This document shows positions 52,300-62,492 of a stretch of DNA of 64,000 nt, piece after piece. The stretch lies in contig OX424569.1 of NCBI GenBank assembly GCA_949152475.1, forward strand, positions 25,837,950 to 25,901,949. The letters are read 5' to 3'. Position 1 is the first letter of the stretch. The number at the start of each line of letters is the position of its first letter. The notes under the pieces were generated by a model. That model ran no database searches, was not told where the DNA came from, and saw only the letters and a list, made by a program, of their open reading frames with translations. The stretch comes from Terebella lapidaria (lineage: Eukaryota > Annelida > Polychaeta > Terebellida > Terebellidae). The position numbers and the translations under genes were made by a program.

Positions 52300-53237
52300 A
52301 GCCCATATATATTATAAACAGCAGGCTGCTTGTAACAACCACCCTGATTGGTTGTTATTGTAGCACCGTCCAATATACACAGTCCCATATGCATGACTCG
52401 GATCCAATATACTTTTTTAGGAACAGATGTGACGGAATAGCGGAGTTCTTCGGGCGGCTATTACGCCCACTGATCGAATAGTTCGATGTATGTTGTGCGT
52501 TGACACACCAACAGGAAGTCCGACGTAAGTTTCAATAATATCCGAGTTTATTTGGATGATTCTAGTCCGATGTACGATCACTCTCACATTCAATCGTAAT
52601 CCCCACAATAGTCCGAAGTATTAATAGTCTAATATGAGTTTGATATCTTCTAATCACAATATTTGGCGTAGTACCTCTCAATTCAACTTCTCTCTTCAAC
52701 ATATTTTACACAACTACACTGTCCGTGGGAAAGCGCGGGGCTAAGTCTATGATGTGTGTGGGTTTTCCCGCGTAATGTGGCAGGTGTTCATGTGAAATGG
52801 CGGGAAAGTGATGTCATGTCTGTGTGGGCGGAGTCATGTGTCTGGGAATGTGGTGATTGGTGGGATTGTAGGAAGTGTTAACGTGAGCAGTGTTGTTTAC
52901 ATGTAGATGTGGTGCGAGGACGGTGCGTGCCCGGTGACGTAAGGTAAGTAAGTATGAAGTCATGTGATGAATCTGTGCCGTGTATGTCGAGTGGGAGAAT
53001 GTGTCAGGGGCGGGTTTCGGGCCATAACAGTCATAAATATTCTACAAAACACCCCTTCGTCAAATTACCCCCTGGGAATTTACCCTCCCCGAAACCTAAC
53101 TGTCCAAAAATCTAAACATGATAAGCTAGAAGTCCTAAAGGGAAACACATTCACCGCGCGAGACAATGATAAAGCAATGAATACAATAAAAATTTCTAAC
53201 TGTCAAAATAAAGTCATTAGTCGGTCAGTCAACAGTC
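52300..53237. other. Region next to gypsy element 2; no gene seen
   Basis: Contains the dispersed fragment at 52910-53045. GTCCG on the + strand becomes frequent from about 52518 on, as in gypsy element 2, so part of this may be the element's terminal region. Confidence 0.35.
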
Positions 53238-53640
53238 ACTAAGATGATATGAACACATTTGACAAATACATTTAAAACAACGACAGGTGACGATGAAACG
53301 CATAAATCAAGACATAAATCACAGTTTAAAAGAATCACAAATATATACATATATATTATTGGAATGATAAAAATACTCCTCTACGTTCCCTAGCGGAACG
53401 GAAACAATTTAAAGTCCGAAACACCTGAAAATGACCAGGATTAATTAGTTCGAGATACACACATATATATCATATGGTATGATTAGTACGAATATATACA
53501 GGACACAGCTATCCTGGTGCTGTGCCCTGGGGTACGAAGTACTATTACCCTAGTCCGTAGGGCGGTCGCGTCTCCTTGACGCGGGAGGCCGGGCGGCTGG
53601 CGATGCCTGTTGCATCAACCGCCTTTGGTCGTCGGCCGGT
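53238..53640. repeat. 403-bp duplicated block, copy 1
   Basis: Nearly identical to 57635-58037 (a few single-base differences, e.g. CAGGTGACG/CAGATGACG). Includes the end of the coiled-coil ORF and the AT-rich sequence after it. Confidence 0.9.
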
Positions 53641-53885
53641 AGGTGCGGCAACACCGACACGATGGTCGTCCACAATTCATCCGGAATTCCGGAAGCCTCT
53701 GGTGGTGACGACGGGGTAACGGAAAGGCGGGCTCGAAGCTCCTGATTTTCCTCCCGTAAGTCCGTATTTTCCTGTTCCGCGGTGCGGAGCTCCTCCCGGA
53801 GTCGACGGTTCTCCTCCAGGAGAGGGTGCGGGGCCGTAGGGGTCTGTCGCTTGTGTAGCGACCCCATGCCGAAACCGATTGCCAT
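53550..53885 (-). CDS. Coiled-coil ORF downstream of pol in gypsy element 2
   Basis: A 111-codon frame, MAIGFGMGSLHKRQ, then a heptad-like stretch ENRRLREELRTAEQENTDLREENQELRARL (about residues 24-54) that predicts a coiled coil, a Pro/Ser linker and a basic Arg-rich end (RPPASRRRDRPTD). A longer acidic frame (54184 to about 53900, MSEVRTMSSSDKERD) overlaps just upstream in another phase and may be its N-terminal exon or frame. The place after pol fits an accessory gene. It could instead be part of another element. No family is recognised. Confidence 0.4.
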   Translation of the reverse strand: MAIGFGMGSLHKRQTPTAPHPLLEENRRLREELRTAEQENTDLREENQELRARLSVTPSSPPEASGIPDELWTTIVSVLPHLPADDQRRLMQQASPAARPPASRRRDRPTD

Positions 53886-55384
53886 GGCGCGGGCGGCAGC
53901 AATGCGAGAGGTCGTGCAGGTTTCTTACGTAAGTCCGTTTCAGGTCCGGAAACTGGCTCCGAATCCGACATCGTGATTAAGTCCGAAGTAGGGGAATTTG
54001 TTCCCGATGCGCTGTCGGCTGTTGCCGATTCTTCAAGTACGATGGGATGTTCCGGCTCATCCCCAGCCTCCACTATTCTCACGGCAAGTGGAAGTCCGTT
54101 GTTATCGGCATCAGATGCCGTCTTATTGTCCGGTGGCTTATCTCTCTCCTTGTCGGAAGACGACATAGTTCGAACTTCGCTCACTGGCGTGAGCCCACAC
54201 TCACTAGTCCGGCCTTTATCCTAATACAAGGTGCGTACCAGGATTATTCACACAGTCCATGAAATACTAGGCAAAAGTCCGTGCAATTGCCGTACAAAAT
54301 ATCCACAAGATATAGTCAATTGTCTTACAAGAACACTGTTGATATTCAACACTTTTCCGCTAGATGTTCACTCTCCAGTGTCCGCAGCCAGAATGATCCG
54401 CTTCTAAAACTTTCCTGCTTATCTGGCATCCGTACACACACAAAGTGCTGACAGTTTTTCACAATTTGCGGTTTTTCACAATCGGGGGTGCGCTCTGTCT
54501 ATTGTCTTATACGTCTTTTTACGTTCGCTTGATCCATCTCGGCTCTCAGTCGTGCGAAGAGGGGGCGGTCCATCACCTAGGCAACGCGTGTACATCAAAG
54601 CTCTGGTTCATCACACCAGTCAAGCGGGGCAGTAGGTTAGCACACAGCTGCTCTATTTTCCCATAGTCCGACACAAACTTCTGGATAACGCAATCCAATC
54701 ATTTCACTGTCCGTCTAGCATACAGTCAAAATTACTGCACCTTTTACGTGCTTCCACTCTCTATTGAAGTTAACTGGAAATGTTTATGGGGGTGCCGCGG
54801 GGGCTGCAGTGTTTTTCCGTGTGAACTTCATGCTTTTCCGTGTGAACTCTTACAATTAGTCCGTTCCTTATCTGTACAATTAGCACACAATAAACTTTTG
54901 ACCAACTTGTTTATAACAGATGATCACTGTCCGTACATATTCTGAGGTATAAATACCAAGCTCACAGAAGTTTGCTCAGTCCGTTCATTTTCATCTAGTG
55001 CCGTAGATGGAACCGCTGATATTATCATGAGGGGTGATGGGGTGATCTGGGCGGCCCTGCCGTGGCGCGTTGCATAATTTTCAATGAATGTGATGACAGA
55101 TCGCGCGTTGGAATGCAGAGGTTTATTTATAACTGAATCCTGCTCCTGAGGGCATTCCCCTGAATTGTGCGTAGGGGGAGCAGAGGCTCTTATCAGACGC
55201 TTGCTCGGGAGACGGCTATCCTCTCACCTCGTCCGCGACAAAGTGATCTTACTCACGGCAGGACATGACGGCTGACACATGGGTGGAATTGTTAGTCATG
55301 CAATATTTAGGTAGTGCGCAACAGGCGCGAGATGGTATGGAGAAGTACGAAGATATATGCAATGCATAACACACATATACCACA
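53641..55384 (-). other. 1744-bp stretch present once between the duplicated blocks
   Basis: Contains the acidic ORF and most of the coiled-coil ORF, then noncoding sequence with a candidate promoter-like TTATAAATAAACC (about 55120-55135 on the sense strand). It is missing at the 58037/58038 junction. GTCCG occurs about 15 times between 53541 and 54990. Confidence 0.5.
53900..54184 (-). CDS. Acidic ORF next to the coiled-coil ORF
   Basis: Frame from 54184 with MSEVRTMSSSDKERDKPPDNK and SDSEPVSGPETDL. Past about 53900 its translation becomes a shadow of the coiled-coil frame (the formal stop is at 53615). TTACGTAAG near 53925 could be a splice donor, or an indel may separate the two. Low-complexity acidic and Ser-rich content; function unknown. 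Confidence 0.3.
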
Positions 55385-55600
55385 TTATAGCATCGTAACC
55401 AGCATCAATATTATAACGTCATATCAATATTATATATGAAAATTGCCTCACTGACATCAGTACATAAAAATGGTTATTGAAATGAATATGTACATAATAT
55501 TATTATATTATAAATATATTTTGGGGTGATATGACATCATAGTCCAATAGACAGGCATTTATTCAGCATCATAGAGATCAGTCCCTTGGCACAGCCGTGG

Positions 55601-57634
55601 TTATCTGAACCGGGCTGGGCGGCGAATCGTGCGTCTGGGTCGATTGTACGGAGCAGGCTGGGGCATAGCCTCGCTTGTTGATGAGTCCGTAGCAATCGCG
55701 GGTTTGGGTCCGCGGGGTTTTGGCGCTCGCTGTGAAGCGCTAGAGTTCGACTCGCGCGATTTTCGCTTCTGGCGACGGCGTCGCGGTCCGGATGTGTGGC
55801 TTCTCCGACTAGCGGGTGATGACGAAGTATCAGTCTCGGTAGTCCGATCTGTATCTGACGACTTGTCTTGTACTGTGACGTCCCAAGGATAGAGGAATTC
55901 CTTGAGGAGCTCCAGGGGATCGTTCGATGGTTCGGTCTTGGAGTCTGTGCTGCTTGACGACTCAGGTGGCGATCCGACTTGAGGTTGAAGGTTCAGCAAC
56001 TGTGCGTCGCCTTCGTATGGTTTAATGACGTCCAGATGGACGACTCTAGTATTTCGTGGATTGGAGACTAGAGCAATTCGATAGTCTACCTCAGTAACGC
56101 GTTCCAGGACTCTCCAGGGTCCGGTCCAGGGTCGGGCGAATTTGTTGTTCTGTGTGAGGGGCAGGTAGTTGTACCGTACCAACTCTCCCGGCTGGAACTG
56201 AGGGCGAGATTTCGCATGTGCGTCATACCCCATTTTCTGGCGGGTTGCAGCTTTTTGCAGATGGTCTTGCGCAAACCCATGGGCAGCTCTGATGGCAGTT
56301 CGGAGATACTCGACATATTCAGGTCCACATGGAGGTAGCGGTTCTGGTTCATGCGTGGGAAACATTAAGTCAACAGGCAAATTGCATTCATGTCCGTATA
56401 CCATCAGGTGTGGTGTACACCCAGTAGAAGAATGCACCGAGGTGCGGTACGCCATGAGTACATATGGTAAGTGCAGATCCCAGTCATTCCCACGATCACT
56501 GACGAACGCACTCAACATATTCAACAAAGTCCGATTGAATCGTTCGACTTGACCGTCACTTTGTGAGCGGTAGGGCGTGGTCCGAATTTTCTTGGCGCCC
56601 AGAAGGCGTACAACGCTCCGAAATAACGACGACTCAAATTCCGTTCCTTGGTCGCTGTGTATGGCTTTCGGTACCCCGTGGTACACGATCCAACGATTCA
56701 CCAGAACATCGGCGACATTTTTGGCCGTATGGCGGCGGAGCGGGAATGCGTCCGTGTACTTTGAAAAGTAGTCCGATATGACAAGAATGTACCTGTTTCC
56801 ACGTCCAGTAACTTTATGGGTATCTAAGATATCCATGGCAATACGATCAAATGGCGCCCCAGTTGGTAGTTGCGTTAGAGGCGATTTCTTGGGCACTGGT
56901 TTTCCTTTCCGTGACACACACTGCGGGCAGCGGGCGCACCAGCGGGCAACATCCAAGGCGAGACCTGGCCAGTAAAACCGGCGCTTTACTCTCTCAACAG
57001 TCCGTTGTATTGCAAGGTGGCCTACGACTTTAAGGTCGTGGAGTTGGTGTAGAACCACCGTTCGTAATGCCGCTGGTAACACAGTTTGTACGACAGTCCG
57101 ACCAGCTGGGTCCGGCTTAGTAGTTCGTATGAGGACTCCATCCTGTAGCGCTAACAAAGTCCATCGTGAAACCAAAGTTTTCACTTCCTCACCGTAGCGG
57201 GCGACTTCCTTTGACGTGGGTTTCGTTCCGTTCAATACCCACTGTCGTACGACTCCAACACTCGGGTCGACTTGCTGAGCGGCAACAATGTCCGCTGTTG
57301 AATAGTCCGACAACCATTCCTGTCCGTTCAATTTCACATCCAATGCTCGCACACGTGCAGCTTGGCGTATTGAGATCATCCGAGACAAAACCGGTGATGT
57401 CATGGTATCACTGTCCAGGAGGTCTTTCTCGGGTCCGACAGGAACCACCGTAATCCGTCTGACGGGAAGTTCCGGGTCCGTGGGTGGAACGACTAAGCGT
57501 CCAGGGCAGTCCGAATGTTTGCAACTATGGCAACGGGAAAGTCCGTCAGCATTTCCGTGGAGCTTTCCAGGACGATGTTCAATACGAAAGTCATATTGCT
57601 GCAGTTTGGCTAACCAGCGAGCCAACATTCCGTC
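55601..57634 (-). CDS. Second copy of the pol 3' half (integrase), gypsy element 2
   Basis: Duplicated C-terminal part of pol. It starts inside the RNase H end (DGMLARWLAKLQQYDFRIEHRPGK) at the duplication junction; the codons before that to 57700 come from the joined block and are not pol. Integrase: a zinc finger with CPQC, Asp in MDILDTH, HSDQGTEFES and GQVERFNRT, then a GPY/F-type end (WTGPWRVL..VVHLDVIKPY) and a Ser/Arg-rich tail to FR. All three catalytic residues are present. It lacks protease, reverse transcriptase and a start, so it is a fragment. It differs from the other copy by a few residues. Confidence 0.8.
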   Translation of the reverse strand, partial: DGMLARWLAKLQQYDFRIEHRPGKLHGNADGLSRCHSCKHSDCPGRLVVPPTDPELPVRRITVVPVGPEKDLLDSDTMTSPVLSRMISIRQAARVRALDVKLNGQEWLSDYSTADIVAAQQVDPSVGVVRQWVLNGTKPTSKEVARYGEEVKTLVSRWTLLALQDGVLIRTTKPDPAGRTVVQTVLPAALRTVVLHQLHDLKVVGHLAIQRTVERVKRRFYWPGLALDVARWCARCPQCVSRKGKPVPKKSPLTQLPTGAPFDRIAMDILDTHKVTGRGNRYILVISDYFSKYTDAFPLRRHTAKNVADVLVNRWIVYHGVPKAIHSDQGTEFESSLFRSVVRLLGAKKIRTTPYRSQSDGQVERFNRTLLNMLSAFVSDRGNDWDLHLPYVLMAYRTSVHSSTGCTPHLMVYGHECNLPVDLMFPTHEPEPLPPCGPEYVEYLRTAIRAAHGFAQDHLQKAATRQKMGYDAHAKSRPQFQPGELVRYNYLPLTQNNKFARPWTGPWRVLERVTEVDYRIALVSNPRNTRVVHLDVIKPYEGDAQLLNLQPQVGSPPESSSSTDSKTEPSNDPLELLKEFLYPWDVTVQDKSSDTDRTTETDTSSSPASRRSHTSGPRRRRQKRKSRESNSSASQRAPKPRGPKPAIATDSSTSEAMPQPAPYNRPRRTIRRPARFR

Positions 57635-58037
57635 ACTAAGATGATATGAACACATTTGACAAATACATTTAAAACAACGACAGATGACGATGAAACACAT
57701 AAATCAAGACATAAATCACAGTTTAAAAGAATCACAAATATATACATATATATTATTGGAATGATAAAAATACTCCTCTACGTTCCCTAGCGGAACGAAA
57801 ACAATTTAAAGTCCGAAACACCTGAAAATGACCAGGATTAATTAGTTCGAGATACACACATATATATCATATGGTATGATTAGTACGAATATATACAGGA
57901 CACAGCTATCCTGGTGCTGTGCCCTGGGGTACGAAGTACTATTACCCTAGTCCGTAGGGCGGTCGCGTCTCCTTGACGCGGGAGGCCGGGCGGCTGGCGA
58001 TGCCTGTTGCATCAACCGCCTTTGGTCGTCGGCCGGT
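57635..58037. repeat. 403-bp duplicated block, copy 2
   Basis: Copy of 53238-53640 placed between the two pol copies. The right junction joins directly to the sequence equivalent to 55385; the left junction joins pol with a 3-base overlap (GTC). Confidence 0.9.
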
Positions 58038-58189
58038 TTATAGCATCGTAACCAGCATCAATATTATAACGTCATATCAATATTATATATGAAAATTGCC
58101 TCACTGACATCAGTACATAAAAATGGTTATTGAAATGAATATGTACATAATATTATTATATTATAAATATATTTTGGGGTGATATGACA

Positions 58190-61100
58190 TCATAGTCCAA
58201 TAGACAGGCATTTATTCAGCATCATAGAGATCAGTCCCTTGGCACAGCCGTGGTTATCTGAACCGGGCTGGGCGGCGAATCGTGCGTCTGGGTCGATTGT
58301 ACGGAGCAGGCTGGGGCGTAGCCCGCTTGTTGATGAGTCCGTAGCAATCGCGGGTTTGGGTCCGCGGGGTTTTGGCGCTCGCTGTGAAGCGCTAGAGTTC
58401 GACTTGCGCGATTTTCGCTTCTGGCGACGTCGTCGCGGTCCGGATGTGTGGCTTCTCCGACTAGCGGGTGATGACGAAGTATCAGTCTCGGTAGTCCGAT
58501 CTGTATCTGACGACTTGTCTTGTACTGTGACGTCCCAAGGATAGAGGAATTCCTTGAGGAGCTCCAGGGGATCGTTCGATGGTTCGGTCTTGGAGTCTGT
58601 GCTGCTTGACGACTCATGTGGCGATCCGACTTGAGGTTGAAGGTTCAGCAACTGTGCGTCGCCTTCGTATGGTTTAATGACGTCCAGATGGACGACTCTA
58701 GTATTTCGTGGATTGGAGACTAGAGCAATTCGATAGTCTACCTCAGTAACGCGTTCCAGGACTCTCCAGGGTCCGGTCCAGGGTCGGGCGAATTTGTTGT
58801 TCTGTGTGAGGGGCAGGTAGTAGTACCGTACCAACTCTCCCGGCTGGAACTGAGGGCGAGATTTCGCATGTGCGTCATACCCCATTTTCTGGCGGGTTGC
58901 AGCTTTTTGCAGATGGTCTTGCGCAAACCCATGGGCAGCTCTGATGGCAGTTCGGAGATACTCGACGTATTCAGGTCCGCATGGAGGTAGCGGTTCTGGT
59001 TCATGCGTGGGAAACATCAAGTCAACAGGCAAATTGCATTCATGTCCGTATACCATCAGGTGTGGTGTACACCCAGTAGAAGAATGCACCGAGGTGCGGT
59101 ACGCCATGAGTACATATGGTAAGTGCAGATCCCAGTCATTCCCACGATCACTGACGAACGCACTCAACATATTCAACAAAGTCCGATTGAATCGTTCGAC
59201 TTGACCGTCACTTTGTGGGCGGTAGGGCGTGGTCCGAATTTTCTTGGCGCCCAGAAGGCGTACAACGCTCCGAAATAACGACGACTCAAATTCCGTTCCT
59301 TGGTCGCTGTGTATGGCTTTCGGTACCCCGTGGTACACGATCCAACGATTCACCAGAACATCGGCGACATTTTTGGCCGTATGGCGGCGGAGCGGGAATG
59401 CGTCCGTGTACTTTGAAAAGTAGTCCGATATGACAAGAATGTACCTGTTTCCACGTCCAGTAACTTTATGGGTATCTAAGATATCCATGGCAATACGATC
59501 AAATGGCGCCCCAGTTGGTAGTTGTGTTAGAGGCGATTTCTTGGGCACTGGTTTTCCTTTCCGTGACACACACTGCGGGCAGCGGGCGCACCAGCGGGCA
59601 ACATCCAAGGCGAGACCTGGCCAGTAAAACCGGCGCTTTACTCTCTCAACAGTCCGTTGTATTGCAAGGTGGCCTACGACTTTAAGGTCGTGGAGTTGGT
59701 GTAGAACCACCGTTCGTAATGCCGCTGGTAACACAGTTTGTACGACAGTCCGACCAGCTGGGTCCGGCTTAGTAGTTCGTATGAGGACTCCATCCTGTAG
59801 CGCTAACAAAGTCCGTCGTGAAACCAAAGTTTTCACTTCCTCACCGTAGCGGGCGACTTCCTTTGACGTGGGTTTCGTTCCGTTCAATACCCACTGTCGT
59901 ACGACTCCGACACTCGGGTCGACTTGCTGAGCGGCAACAATGTCCGCTGTTGAATAGTCCGACAACCATTCTTGTCCGTTCAATTTCACATCCAATGCTC
60001 GCACACGTGCAGCTTGGCGTATTGAGATCATCCGAGACAAAACCGGTGATGTCATGGTATCACTGTCCAGGAGGTCTTTCTCGGGTCCGACAGGAACCAC
60101 CGTAATCCGTCTGACGGGAAGTTCCGGGTCCGTGGGTGGAACGACTAAGCGTCCAGGGCAGTCCGAATGTTTGCAACTATGGCAACGGGAAAGTCCGTCA
60201 GCATTTCCGTGGAGCTTTCCAGGACGATGTTCAATACGAAAGTCATATTGCTGCAGTTTGGCTAACCAGCGAGCCAACATTCCGTCCGCATCGTTGTAGT
60301 TCTTTAACCATCGCAGAGAGCTATGGTCAGTTCGTAACAGGAATCTTGGTCCCCACAAATAATGTCGGTAATGTTGAATCATCTCAACGACAGCCAACAG
60401 TTCTCTATAGGTCGTACAATAATTCCGTTGTGTGCGGGACAGCGTCTTGCTTGCAAAGCCAATCGGGATTTCCTTTTCATTGACACGCTGTGAAAGCGCT
60501 CCTCCGATGGCGTAACCGCTGGCGTCGGTATCAAGAATGAAATAATCGTCCGCATCTTGTGACGGATGGGCGAGCTTTGGGGCCTTGATAAGTGCGTTCT
60601 GGAGCCTCCTAAAGGCGTTCCGTTGGGGCGATCCCCACGTGAAGCGACATTCACCCCGGGTGAGTGCCACCAGAGGTTCAGCAATTTCGGCATAGTCTTT
60701 TATGAACCTCCTGTGGTAATTGGCAAACCCCAGGAAAGCTCGTACATCCGTAATCTCACAGGGAGTCGGCCATTCCCTAATAGCCTTGACCTTGTTCGGG
60801 TCCACCTTGATTCCTTGTCCACTGACGATAAATCCCAGATACAGGATCTCGCGTTGAAAGAGTTTGCACTTTTTGGGTTGTAAGCGTAACCCGGCAGTTC
60901 GTATCCGATCGAGGACCGCTTCCAGATTGGCAAGCGCCTGATCAAAAGTGCGTCCATATGCTATCACGTCATCCAGATAGCACATACATCTGGTCCACAG
61001 ATATCCGCGTAAGATGGTCTCCATGAGACGTTCGAAAGTCGCAGGCACGTTGCTCAGTCCGAACGGCATAACCCTGAATTGGTATAGGCCTTTCCGGGTG

Positions 61101-61285
61101 GCGAAGGCCGTCTTGGGTCGGTCCGTTGGGTCCACTTCGACCTGCCAGTATCCCGAGGCGAGATCTAAGGCCGAGAAGTAGTTCGCTCCAGCGAGTGCGT
61201 CATGCGTGTCTTGAATGTTCGGAAGAGGGTACGAATCTTTCCGTGTTACGTCATTAAGCAGACGATAGTCCACACAGAATCGTAC
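58190..61285 (-). pseudogene. Pol (reverse transcriptase, RNase H, integrase) of gypsy element 2
   Basis: Open after a TAG at 61286-61288, which falls between KKNG and VRFCVDYRLLND, i.e. inside reverse transcriptase. Blocks: YPLPNIQDT, YQFRVMPFGLSNVPATFERLM and YLDD in CYLDDVIAYG; RNase H FILDTDASGYAIGGALSQ and HGNADGLSR; integrase zinc finger, MDILDTH, HSDQGTEFES and GQVERFNRT; and a GPY/F-type end. A one-base deletion near 58321 relative to the other copy shifts the last about 40 residues. The catalytic sites are intact but the stop separates them from the N-terminal reverse transcriptase part. Confidence 0.85.
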
Positions 61286-61560
61286 CTATCCGTTTTTCTT
61301 TCGTACCAACACCACTTGTGAACTCCATGGTGATTCCGAAGGTTCGATACATCCAAGTCGCAACATTTTGTCAACTTCCTCATCTATGATGTGTTGTTGC
61401 GCTTGGGGTACGCGACGTTGTCGCTGACGAATTGGGGCGCTTGTATCCGTGTCGATCCGATGTTGCACTACATGCGTCCGTCCGAGCTGTCCTTCGGGGC
61501 ACATGAAAGTGTCTCTGTACCGATATACCAAATTGGCACAGCACCGTTGCTGTTCAGGTG
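61286..61560 (-). pseudogene. Reverse transcriptase N-terminal segment, gypsy element 2
   Basis: Frame continuous with the main pol ORF apart from its TAG. Encodes APEQQRCC and VYRYRDTFMCPEGQLGRTHVVQHRIDT, then EEVDKMLRLGCIEPSESPWSSQVVLVRKKNG, the standard start of Ty3/gypsy reverse transcriptase. Upstream the homologous reading passes to the 61944-61561 frame, which implies an indel near 61560. Confidence 0.75.
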
Positions 61561-61944
61561 CTAGTCCTCAGGCAGTAGGAGTGGAAGTTTCAGTCTTCCC
61601 GACTTGGTTTCAGGTCCCGATGGGAAAGCGTAAAAGCCTCCATCATCCGACACCCATTCGATTTCAGACATAGAGTCCGTTCCTGTATCGCCGGTGGTGC
61701 GTTTCGACACCCCTTCGTGACGATTAGTCCGTGATGGCCTGCGTGGCAATGGTTCCGACACCCCTTCGTGGAGGGATTCCGTACCTGAAGTCGACGAAGC
61801 ACACTTGGCGCACACCTCTTCGCGGAGCGGAAGGGCCCGTGGTGTCGGCGCCAGCTTGGGTGGCGTCGTGTTCGTAGCCGTGGACACAACCACTGGTTTG
61901 GAGCTTTGAGAATGACTCGTGTTAACGGAAGGTCCTTGCTCCAC
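61561..61944 (-). CDS. Ser/Thr-rich linker before reverse transcriptase, gypsy element 2
   Basis: A 127-codon frame (VNTSHSQSSKPVV to LKLPLLLPED). Its end looks like the linker that normally follows protease and leads into reverse transcriptase. No DTG/DSG active site or ILG flap motif is present between gag and reverse transcriptase, a gap of only about 430 bases, so the protease appears to be deleted. Not a recognisable enzyme. Confidence 0.45.
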   Translation of the reverse strand: MEQGPSVNTSHSQSSKPVVVSTATNTTPPKLAPTPRALPLREEVCAKCASSTSGTESLHEGVSEPLPRRPSRTNRHEGVSKRTTGDTGTDSMSEIEWVSDDGGFYAFPSGPETKSGRLKLPLLLPED

Positions 61945-61958
61945 AGTTCCTTCCTCCC

Positions 61959-62492
61959 TTAGTTTGACGGCCTGGCCTGTGGTGGTGGCTGGGCCGGTGG
62001 CGTCGTAGCCATTGGCTGAGAGTTTGAGTTCGGTATACCGATCTGTCCGTTATTCCGATTTGCACCAGAGCGTGGCGGGAACGGTTTCATTCCGTTTCGT
62101 ACCAATATGTCCTTCAACCGGAAACACCGTATCCACCTGTGTCCCGGTTTCTTGCAGAAGAAACATATTTCAGTTCGACCATGAGGCGTCGGACGGTCGC
62201 CACGAGCCTGAGCGATAGCTCGTAGAACAGAGTATAGTGCGTCCTCACCATATTGTCCGCACTCATCACTAACAACACACTGGAATGCTTCCGCGACCCA
62301 TTCGCGGGAGCAGGAAGGGACGGAATGTTCTTCACACCCTTGCAGTCCGGTCGTGTCGCTATCTGCAGGGTCGTAGTATGCAGCGATCTGATCGGGAGTT
62401 GGTGTATCCCAATGGTTCAACTGTCCGATCGCACATGAAAGTTCGTCGTTCGCTTCCGTGTCGTCGGCATACCCGTGGTAGGTAGCGTCCGC
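61959..62492 (-). pseudogene. Gag C-terminal part with zinc knuckle, gypsy element 2
   Basis: Same frame as the gag ORF upstream, after the TGA at 62493-62495. Encodes DTPTPDQIAAYYDP, RAIAQARGDRPTPHGR, then the knuckle CFFCKKPGHRWIRC (C-x2-C-x4-H-x4-C) at about 62160-62120, which would bind RNA. Ends in a Pro/Gln-rich tail. The TGA sits in a CpG context (CGC TGA GCG), so an Arg codon may have been lost. Confidence 0.7.

Noticed and set aside
55080-55300. Possible 3' LTR of gypsy element 2 (TATAAATAAACC region)
   Set aside because: No matching second LTR in the window and no clear polypurine tract, so limits cannot be supported.
56292-57033. + strand small frames in gypsy element 2 repeated at 58944-59685
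   Set aside because: They repeat only because the pol DNA is duplicated; antisense shadows.
57635-57700. First codons (MCFIVICRCF) of the second pol copy
   Set aside because: They come from block X at a rearrangement junction, not from pol.
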